In this document: positions 1 to 5,226 of the stretch, piece after piece
Position numbering within the stretch: the first letter of the stretch is position 1
Layout of the letters: the number at the start of each line of letters is the position of its first letter
NCBI GenBank assembly: GCA_900766775.1
Contig: CAAFXN010000110.1
Location: 1 to 12,627 of the forward strand
Direction of reading: 5' to 3'
Source of the DNA: Bacteroidales bacterium
GTDB lineage: Bacteria; Bacteroidota; Bacteroidia; Bacteroidales; Paludibacteraceae
DNA length: 12,627 nucleotides
Position numbers and translations under genes: made by a program
Notes under the pieces: model-generated
Seen by the model: the letters and a program-made list of their open reading frames with translations, nothing else
Database searches by the model: none
Told to the model about the DNA's origin: nothing

Positions 1-20
1 CTAATTCCTAATTCCTAATT
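1..20. repeat. Heptamer array (CTAATTC)n at ftsY stop
   Basis: Nearly three tandem copies of CTAATTC, starting at the window edge, so the array may be longer. The minus-strand ftsY stop codon TAG (15-17) is made by the repeat itself. Similar heptamers lie at 2350-2378, 9843-9877 and about 10957-10970. Confidence 0.7.
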
Positions 21-968
21 GACCAGCAGCGACCGTACGAACTCTTGGCGGTTGAACGCTTGCAGGTCGGTCATCTGCTCGCCCAAGCCGATATAGCGCA
101 CGGGTATCTTGAATCGGTCGGAGATACCTATCACCACCCCACCCTTTGCCGTGCCGTCCAGTTTCGTGATAGCCAGCGAACTCACCTGCGTAGCCGCCGT
201 GAACTGCCGCGCCTGCTCAAACGCGTTCTGCCCCGTGCTGCCGTCCAGCACCAGCATCACGTCATGCGGAGCACCCGGCACCACTTTCTGCATCACGTTC
301 TTTATCTTCGTCAACTCGTTCATCAGGTTCACTTTGTTGTGCAACCGCCCTGCCGTGTCTATCAGCACCACGTCAGCATCGTTCGCCTTCGCACTCGCCA
401 GCGTGTCGTATGCCACCGACGCGGGGTCAGAGCCTTGCTGCTGCTTCACCACGGGCACGCCCACGCGCTCGCCCCAGATACACAACTGCTCCACAGCCGC
501 CGCACGGAACGTATCCGCCGCACCGAGATAGACCTTCTTCCCTGCTTTCTTATACTGATACGCCAACTTCCCGATGGTTGTCGTCTTGCCCACGCCGTTC
601 ACGCCCACCACCATTATCACATACGGCTTGGCAGGCAGCGGCGCGTCAAAGTCCAGTATGTCCGCCGTGTCGTTCTCCGCCAGCAGCGCGGCGGTCTCCT
701 CCACAAGAATCGTGTTCAACTCGCTCGTACCCAAGTACTTATCCCGCTTCACACGCTCTTGTATCCGCTCGATGATACGCAGCGTCGTCTCCACACCCAC
801 ATCCGAGGTGACAAGGGCTTCTTCCAAGTTGTCTAATACGTCGTCGTCCACCGTGCTCTTGCCCGCAATGGCGCGACTAATCTTGCCCAACACCGATTCC
901 TTACTTTTCTCGAGCCCCTTATCGAGGGTCTCTTTCTTGTCCTTACCGAATAAACCAAAAAATGCCAT
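15..968 (-). CDS. ftsY: Signal recognition particle receptor FtsY
   Basis: SRP-receptor GTPase (317 aa) that docks ribosome-nascent chain-SRP complexes at the inner membrane for co-translational insertion of membrane proteins. The N-terminal residues 1-35 are lysine-rich (GLFGKDKKE) with no long acidic A domain. The helical N domain covers roughly 35-110. The G domain shows the P-loop GVNGVGKTTT (122-131), the SRP-GTPase insertion-box motif DTFRAAAVEQL (152-162), DTAGR (204-208), TKLDGTAKGG (268-277) and the closing GLGEQ (294-298). All catalytic motifs are intact and the length is normal for the short Bacteroidota form. The start ATG is the only good candidate at the family's N-terminus. The TAG stop lies inside a heptamer repeat at the window edge. 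It has its own promoter about 200 nt upstream, so it is probably transcribed apart from mutY. Confidence 0.97.
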   Translation of the reverse strand: MAFFGLFGKDKKETLDKGLEKSKESVLGKISRAIAGKSTVDDDVLDNLEEALVTSDVGVETTLRIIERIQERVKRDKYLGTSELNTILVEETAALLAENDTADILDFDAPLPAKPYVIMVVGVNGVGKTTTIGKLAYQYKKAGKKVYLGAADTFRAAAVEQLCIWGERVGVPVVKQQQGSDPASVAYDTLASAKANDADVVLIDTAGRLHNKVNLMNELTKIKNVMQKVVPGAPHDVMLVLDGSTGQNAFEQARQFTAATQVSSLAITKLDGTAKGGVVIGISDRFKIPVRYIGLGEQMTDLQAFNRQEFVRSLLVN

Positions 969-1056
969 AATATATTGACTTTATGTTATTAACACTACAA
1001 CACTATACATCCTCCCCTCTACCCGTTTCCCTCGCCGTTCATTCGCGCACGGCACA

Positions 1057-1079
1057 CCGAAAAATCTTTGATTTTTCGG
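1057..1079. repeat. Hairpin CCGAAAAATC-TTT-GATTTTTCGG in ftsY leader
   Basis: Perfect 10-bp inverted repeat (1057-1066 with 1070-1079) around a 3-nt loop. It lies in the 5' leader of ftsY, about 90 nt upstream of the ATG. Twenty bases (1057-1076) recur identically at 7131-7150, so this is an interspersed element and not a hairpin private to ftsY. A terminator role is unlikely: on the ftsY strand the stem is not followed by a T run. Confidence 0.75.
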
Positions 1080-1085
1080 AGAGGA

Positions 1086-1142
1086 GGAACAGACGGAGCG
1101 CCAAATCCCGCTTGTCGGGATTTCCTTCGCGTAGTCTGTTCC
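1086..1142. repeat. Long nested palindrome in ftsY leader
   Basis: A 57-nt element with nested symmetry. The outer arms GGAACAGAC (1086-1094) and GTCTGTTCC (1134-1142) are perfect 9-bp complements. Inside is a short GCG/CGC pairing, then a perfect 8-bp stem AAATCCCG/CGGGATTT around the loop CTTGT. It sits between the ftsY promoter and start codon, so it would be transcribed as a structured leader. It could be a REP-like extragenic palindrome or a leader regulatory structure; sequence alone does not decide. Confidence 0.7.
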
Positions 1143-1167
1143 GACGACCTGTAAGCTATTCCGCCGA

Positions 1168-1199
1168 CAAAGTTACCCATTTTTTTTCACATATGCAAA
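1168..1199 (-). promoter_or_regulatory. ftsY promoter (Bacteroidota -33/-7)
   Basis: On the minus strand TTTG (1199-1196), a 20-nt spacer, then TAACTTTG (1175-1168), an exact match to TAnnTTTG. The predicted start of transcription near 1160 gives ftsY a leader of about 190 nt. The -33 box begins only about 10 nt downstream of the mutY stop. Confidence 0.8.
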
Positions 1200-1208
1200 C
1201 AAACCTCG

Positions 1209-2258
1209 TCAAAATCTCCTATCCAACGCCTCCAACGCGTTCAGCGTCAGCCGCGAGAACGCATACTCATCCAGCCGCGACCATCCTACCGCCGCCGTCC
1301 CCGCTATCTCCGGCAGCGCCTCCACGGGCACGTAGAAAAAACGCGCATGCAGGCGCTGGTGCGACAGCACATGCGTGAAGTCGCGATATACCGCGCCCTT
1401 CTCCGGCGGCAGCAGCGCCCCCTGCGTCTCGCGCAGCGGAAACTCATACAGGTGCTGCCATATATCCCTGCCCGTCCGCTGCTGAATCAGCGTCTGCGGC
1501 TCCTCGCCCTCGTGCGCGCGTGAGACATATATATAATAGTTCAGGTAGCGGTCGCGCAGTTGCGGACGCGGCTTGCGCACGGGCAGCAGTTCTGCCGTAT
1601 GATGTTGAAAACCACGGCAATATGCCTGCAATGGACACACCGTGCAACGGCTCTCATCGGTCTCTGCCGAACGCAGCGCGGGCGTGCAGTACAGCGCCCC
1701 GAACTCCATCACGGCGGAGTTGAACAGACGCGCGTTCGCCTTGTCTAATATCTGCTCTATCAGTTGGTGAAAATGCTTCTTCCCCTGCGTGGTGTCGAAA
1801 GGCATGTCGCAGTCGAATAGCCGCGCCACAACCCGATACACATTGCCGTCCATGGCAGGATAAGGCAGGTTGTACGCAAACGACGCTATCGCCCCCGCCG
1901 TGTAGTCGCCCACGCCCGGCAACTGGCGTATCTGCTCGAAAGTCTTGGGAAAAGGCAACCAACCCTGCTCCACTACCATCTTCGCCGCCTTGTGCAGGTT
2001 GCGCGCACGCGAGTAGTAACCCAATCCCTGCCAGTAGCGAAGCACCTCATCCTCCTCTGCCTCCGCCAACGTTCGCACATCAGGAAAACGCTGCATGAAC
2101 CGCAGAAAATAGTCCATCCCCTGCACCACGCGCGTCTGCTGCAAGATAATCTCGGAAATCCAGATGGCATACGGGTCATCCGTATCCCGCCACGGCAGCA
2201 CACGATGATATTGCTCGTACCATCGATAAAGCGCCCTATGTAAAAGAGAAGTTTCCAT
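1209..2258 (-). CDS. mutY: A/G-specific adenine glycosylase MutY
   Basis: Base-excision repair glycosylase (349 aa) that removes adenine mispaired with 8-oxoguanine. The catalytic core has Glu36 in WISEIILQQT, the helix-hairpin-helix LPGVGDYTAGAI (113-124) and catalytic Asp137 in AMDGNVYR. Iron-sulfur cluster cysteines are Cys191, Cys205, Cys208 and Cys214. The C-terminal domain, which resembles NUDIX folds and reads 8-oxoG, carries FTHVLSH (294-300). Odd point: the first two cysteines are 13 residues apart, whereas the usual pattern is C-x6-C-x2-C-x5-C; the other spacings are normal. The gene is divergent from HU. The ATG at 2258 gives the expected N-terminus with LPWR at 21-24. Confidence 0.96.
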   Translation of the reverse strand: METSLLHRALYRWYEQYHRVLPWRDTDDPYAIWISEIILQQTRVVQGMDYFLRFMQRFPDVRTLAEAEEDEVLRYWQGLGYYSRARNLHKAAKMVVEQGWLPFPKTFEQIRQLPGVGDYTAGAIASFAYNLPYPAMDGNVYRVVARLFDCDMPFDTTQGKKHFHQLIEQILDKANARLFNSAVMEFGALYCTPALRSAETDESRCTVCPLQAYCRGFQHHTAELLPVRKPRPQLRDRYLNYYIYVSRAHEGEEPQTLIQQRTGRDIWQHLYEFPLRETQGALLPPEKGAVYRDFTHVLSHQRLHARFFYVPVEALPEIAGTAAVGWSRLDEYAFSRLTLNALEALDRRF

Positions 2259-2349
2259 AAAAATCCGATGCGCAGGCTCCTACCTGCAAATAATGATTAC
2301 CACTCAGACTACTCCGCCCACTCCGACTCCCCCAAAGAGCATGCGCCCT

Positions 2350-2378
2350 CATAATTCATAATTCATAATTCATAATTC
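2350..2378. repeat. Heptamer array (CATAATT)4 in mutY leader
   Basis: Four tandem copies of CATAATT followed by C, inside the predicted 5' leader of mutY, about 90-120 nt upstream of its ATG. Same TAATT core as the arrays at 1-20 and 9843-9877. The rest of the stretch between 2259 and 2403 shows no gene. Confidence 0.75.
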
Positions 2379-2403
2379 ACAACTATTTCCCCGTTTCAGG
2401 GTG

Positions 2404-2434
2404 CAAAATTACAAAAAAATGCACAAAAAAACAA
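2404..2434 (-). promoter_or_regulatory. mutY promoter
   Basis: On the minus strand ATTG (-33, TTG at 2434-2432), a 20-nt spacer, then TAATTTTG (2411-2404), which fits TAnnTTTG. It lies back-to-back with the HU promoter and gives mutY a leader of about 140 nt. Confidence 0.65.
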
Positions 2435-2435
2435 T

Positions 2436-2450
2436 TTTTTTCCGAAAAAA
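2436..2450. promoter_or_regulatory. Symmetric A/T tract between mutY and HU promoters
   Basis: TTTTTTC-C-GAAAAAA is a perfect 7-bp inverted repeat with a one-base centre at 2443. It sits midway between the -33 boxes of the divergent mutY (2432-2434) and HU (2453-2456) promoters. Facing A-tracts of this kind bend DNA; whether a protein binds here is unknown. Confidence 0.5.
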
Positions 2451-2452
2451 CT

Positions 2453-2482
2453 TTTGTATTTCAATAATTTATAGTAACTTTG
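2453..2482 (+). promoter_or_regulatory. HU promoter
   Basis: TTTG (2453-2456), an 18-nt spacer, then TAACTTTG (2475-2482), an exact Bacteroidota -7 box. It predicts a leader of about 85 nt before the HU ATG at 2574. Confidence 0.8.
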
Positions 2483-2549
2483 CACCGATTTTCGCGGAAA
2501 AAGAATTAAAATACCTGATTACGTACATAAATACTTCAATATAATAACT

Positions 2550-2574
2550 ATTAACTGTTAACCATTAACTGTTA
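2550..2574 (+). repeat. Direct repeat ATTAACTGTTA before HU start
   Basis: Two exact 11-bp copies (2550-2560 and 2564-2574) separated by three bases. The second ends on the A of the HU start codon. There is no Shine-Dalgarno-like GGAGG here, so the A/T-rich leader itself may set translation. Confidence 0.55.
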
Positions 2575-2846
2575 TGACAAAAGCAGAACTTATCACGGAA
2601 ATTGCTATCAAGACCGGTTATGACAAGAAGACTATTGGGCATGTACTGGAGTCGGCGATGAGCAACATCAAAAAAACAGTAGCAAACGGTGAGAACGTAT
2701 ATCTCCGCGGTTTCGGAACCTTCTCCACCAAGACACGCGCAGCAAAGGTCGCACGCAACATCTTGGCAAACACCACCGTCGAGGTCCCCGAGCATAAGAT
2801 TCCTGCTTTCAAGGCATCTGCAGAGTTCGCTAAGGAGGTGCGTTAA
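2574..2846 (+). CDS. hup: DNA-binding protein HU
   Basis: Histone-like nucleoid protein (90 aa, typical length) that binds and bends DNA without sequence specificity as a dimer. The helical N-terminal half begins MTKAELITEIA. The beta-arm carries GFGTFSTKTRAAKVARNI (46-63) and the C-terminal part VPEHKIPAFKASAEF. At the arm tip the classical RNP, whose proline intercalates into DNA, is RNI (61-63), as in many Bacteroidota HU proteins. It has its own promoter, diverges from mutY, and is followed by the tiny basic protein and RNase G in the same direction. Confidence 0.95.
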   Translation: MTKAELITEIAIKTGYDKKTIGHVLESAMSNIKKTVANGENVYLRGFGTFSTKTRAAKVARNILANTTVEVPEHKIPAFKASAEFAKEVR

Positions 2847-2898
2847 TAAGTAAACAACGAAAATAACATAATAATTAACCATTTAATAACTAACAATT

Positions 2899-2988
2899 AT
2901 GCCAAACGGAAAGAAGCATAAGAGACATAAGATGTCTACTCACAAGCGTAAAAAACGTTTGCGCAAGAATCGTCATAAGCATAAGTAA
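2899..2988 (+). CDS. Tiny basic ribosome-type protein (AURKAIP1/COX24-like)
   Basis: A 29-residue protein, MPNGKKHKRHKMSTHKRKKR then LRKNRHKHK. It has 12 lysines, 5 arginines and 5 histidines and no acidic residue. From family knowledge this matches small Bacteroidota proteins annotated as AURKAIP1/COX24-domain, related to mitochondrial ribosomal protein mS38; the assignment is by recalled pattern and not by search. A role in the ribosome, probably binding rRNA, is inferred from this. It lies 52 nt after HU and 113 nt before RNase G on the same strand, a probable operon. No acidic or hydrophobic stretch argues for another function. It is easily missed because of its length. Confidence 0.85.
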   Translation: MPNGKKHKRHKMSTHKRKKRLRKNRHKHK

Positions 2989-3005
2989 GACGATTTAGCG
3001 TGTTT

Positions 3006-3078
3006 GTTCAATACTGTTCAAGGTAGTTGCTCGCTCAAATTAAATTGAAAGGAGCACTACCATTGAACTCTATTGAAC
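3006..3078 (+). promoter_or_regulatory. Large hairpin in the RNase G leader
   Basis: The left arm 3006-3032 and right arm 3051-3078 are almost perfect reverse complements (two small bulges and one 2-nt mismatch) around an 18-nt loop. Each arm holds its own direct repeat: GTTCAA twice 10 bp apart on the left, TTGAAC twice 10 bp apart on the right. It lies between the tiny basic gene and the RNase G ATG, ending 23 nt before the start. Possible roles: an RNase G autoregulatory leader, a processing site or partial terminator after the HU transcript (A/T-rich downstream), or a protein operator made of repeated TTGAAC boxes. Confidence 0.7.
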
Positions 3079-3101
3079 TAATTTTTATTTATCTATGTAG
3101 T

Positions 3102-5024
3102 ATGAAAAGCGAATTGATTGTGGATGTACAGCCACAAGAGATTGCTATCGCGCTAACAGAAGATGACCGACTGCAAGAGGTCAACCGCGAGAAGCGGAAC
3201 CAAGACAACTTCGCAGTGGGAAATATCTACTACGGGCGAGTCAAAAAGGTCATGCCCGCGCTGAATGCAGTCTTTGTGGATGTTGGCTATGAGAAAGAAG
3301 CTTTTCTCCATTACTTGGATTTGGGTGCACAGTTCCGAACACTGCGCTCGTATGTTACGAAAGCCGTGTCGGACAGAAGAAAAGTGCCGGCAACGGACAA
3401 AATCAAACGCGAGCCCGAGGTGGGCAAAGAAGGGCAGATTGCTGACGTGCTGAAGGTGGGAGACCCCATCCTCGTACAGGTCACCAAAGAGCCCATCAAC
3501 ACCAAAGGACCGCGACTGACGGCGGAAATCAGCATTGCTGGACGCAACATGGTGCTCATACCTTTTGCCGACGGCGTCATGGTGAGCCAGAAAATCAAGC
3601 GGGAGGCGGAGCGGTCGCGACTCAAGCAGTTGCTACTCTCCATCAAACCACAAGGATTCGGTATCATCGTCCGCACCGTGGCGGAGGACAAACGAGCCGC
3701 TGAGTTGGACAACGAACTCAGACTGCTGCTCCAACGGTGGGAAGACACCGTCAAAGCACTACAGAAAAAAGAGCCAGTCAGCCTCGTCAGCGAGGAAATC
3801 GGACGCACCATCGGTATCATCCGAGACGTCTTGTCGCCCGACTTCACCTCTATTCAAATCAACGACCAAGGCGTTTACGACGAAGTGCGCCAGTATCTGG
3901 AACTCATTGCGCCCGAGAGCGCAAAGATTGTGAAACTCTACGAAGGGACGCAACCTATCTTTGACAAGTTTGACATCACCCGACAGATGAAAACGGGGCT
4001 CGGAAGAGTCGTCGGATTCAAGCACGGAGGATACCTCATCATCGACAAGACGGAAGCACTCTTCTCCATCGACGTCAACTCCGGGAGCAAGAAAATCTTC
4101 GAAGACCAAGAGGAAAACGCCTACCAATTCAACATGCTGGCGGCGGAAGAACTCGCCCACCAACTGCGACTACGAGACATCGGAGGAATCATCATCGTGG
4201 ACTTCATCGACATGGACTCCAAGGAGCACCAGCAGCAACTCTACGACTACATGCGCAAACTCATGGAGAGAGACCGCGCACGTCATAACGTGCTGCCGCT
4301 CAGCAAGTTCGGACTCATGCAAATCACGCGACAGCGAGTAAGACCCGCCGTGGAGATGGAAGTCATGGAGGTATGCCCCACATGTATGGGCAAAGGAAAA
4401 GTGCAGCCCACACTCCTCTTCACAGACCAAGTGCAAGAAGAGATAGAGCATTTCACCGAACATTTCGGCAAAGGACTACGCCTACACCTCCACCCCTTCG
4501 TCTACTCCTACGCCACACGCGGACTCTTCAGCAGTCTATCCAACCGGTGGAAACGCAAGTACGGCGTCAGGGTGATTGAGAACCAGAGTCTGGGAATGCT
4601 CGAGACACGATTCTTCGACAGCAAGGGCACGCAACTGCAACTGCCCAAAGAGGAGAAGAAAGAGGAAAAGAAAGAGCCGAAACAGGAGGAACCCCAAAAC
4701 ACTCCTAACGAGGAGAAAAAGACGGCTCCTGAGCCTAAGAAGGCGGCTCCCGAACCCAAAAAGGAGACTCCCAAGCCTGCTGCGCAGGAACCCAAAAAGG
4801 AGGCAAAGAAAGCGGCTCCTGAGCCCCAAAAAGCCAAGAAAAAGGCTACTCCCGAAGCAAAGGACAACGCCCAAAAGCCTACTCCCGAAGCAAAGGACAA
4901 CGCACAAAAGCCGATGCCCGAAGCAAAGGACAACGCACAGAAGCCGACGCCCGAAGCAAAGAAGGACACGCCAAAGAAGGCTAAACAACCCAAGCAACCC
5001 AACCCCCAAAACGGAGAAAAGTAA
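3102..5024 (+). CDS. rng: RNase E/G family ribonuclease with low-complexity C-terminal tail
   Basis: Endoribonuclease (640 aa) for rRNA maturation and mRNA decay. An S1-type RNA-binding region lies near 38-130. The catalytic DNase I-like part has metal-binding Asp324 in FSIDVNSG and Asp367 in GGIIIVDFIDMD. The zinc-link motif is CPTCMGKG (Cys425, Cys428). The core ends near residue 515, the normal length of a Bacteroidota RNase G. Residues 516-640 are added: a K/E/P/A-rich, probably disordered tail with PEPKK motifs and an 11-residue unit of type TPEAKDNAQKP repeated three times plus a partial copy (583-620). The frame is open upstream to a TTG at 3027, but that would translate the leader hairpin; the ATG giving MKSELIVDVQ fits the family start. 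A strong terminator follows. Confidence 0.95.
   Translation: MKSELIVDVQPQEIAIALTEDDRLQEVNREKRNQDNFAVGNIYYGRVKKVMPALNAVFVDVGYEKEAFLHYLDLGAQFRTLRSYVTKAVSDRRKVPATDKIKREPEVGKEGQIADVLKVGDPILVQVTKEPINTKGPRLTAEISIAGRNMVLIPFADGVMVSQKIKREAERSRLKQLLLSIKPQGFGIIVRTVAEDKRAAELDNELRLLLQRWEDTVKALQKKEPVSLVSEEIGRTIGIIRDVLSPDFTSIQINDQGVYDEVRQYLELIAPESAKIVKLYEGTQPIFDKFDITRQMKTGLGRVVGFKHGGYLIIDKTEALFSIDVNSGSKKIFEDQEENAYQFNMLAAEELAHQLRLRDIGGIIIVDFIDMDSKEHQQQLYDYMRKLMERDRARHNVLPLSKFGLMQITRQRVRPAVEMEVMEVCPTCMGKGKVQPTLLFTDQVQEEIEHFTEHFGKGLRLHLHPFVYSYATRGLFSSLSNRWKRKYGVRVIENQSLGMLETRFFDSKGTQLQLPKEEKKEEKKEPKQEEPQNTPNEEKKTAPEPKKAAPEPKKETPKPAAQEPKKEAKKAAPEPQKAKKKATPEAKDNAQKPTPEAKDNAQKPMPEAKDNAQKPTPEAKKDTPKKAKQPKQPNPQNGEK
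4848..4961 (+). repeat. 33-bp in-frame tandem repeat in RNase G tail
   Basis: Three units of 33 bp (4848-4880, 4881-4913, 4914-4946) and a 15-bp partial copy. Each encodes 11 residues of type (T/M)PEAKDNAQKP. Copies differ at only a few bases, so the repeat is young and copy number could vary between strains without breaking the frame. Confidence 0.85.
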
Positions 5025-5033
5025 CCTGACAAT

Positions 5034-5072
5034 CGCAACCGCCCACCCCCGAGGCGGCGGTTGCGTTTTTTT
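5034..5072 (+). terminator. Rho-independent terminator after RNase G
   Basis: CGCAACCGCC (5034-5043) and GGCGGTTGCG (5056-5065) form a perfect 10-bp GC-rich stem, followed at once by seven T (5066-5072). It begins 9 nt after the stop codon and ends the HU/RNase G transcription unit. From here to the next promoter at 5173 no gene is seen. Confidence 0.93.
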
Positions 5073-5172
5073 ATCCGCTCCCGACGAAGAAGGTATACCC
5101 CCCGCAAATCTTTTCCATTTCACGGTTTATCTGTTCCGTTTCTACGATTATACCTTCCTCCACCCGCTCGCG

Positions 5173-5204
5173 TTTGCTTTATTCTCCCAAAAGCAGTAAC
5201 TTTG
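5173..5204 (+). promoter_or_regulatory. Promoter of the acyl-CoA synthetase gene
   Basis: TTTG (5173-5176), a 20-nt spacer, TAACTTTG (5197-5204): both boxes match exactly. Transcription should begin near 5210, downstream of the ATG at 5206, so that ATG cannot be the main start; the ATG at 5227 is the first usable one. Confidence 0.82.
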
Positions 5205-5226
5205 TATGTTTTTAGGCAAATATATT

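Noticed and set aside
1057..1142. Terminator of mutY
   Set aside because: The hairpins lie downstream of the ftsY promoter and lack a T run in the transcribed direction; they fit a leader element better.
3027..3101. Extension of RNase G to a TTG at 3027
   Set aside because: The 25 extra residues come from the leader hairpin and match nothing at the start of RNase E/G proteins.
4508..5123. Two long open frames antisense to the RNase G tail
   Set aside because: Repetitive F/L/G/S sequences that are mirror images of the K/E/P/A repeat; they also run over the terminator.
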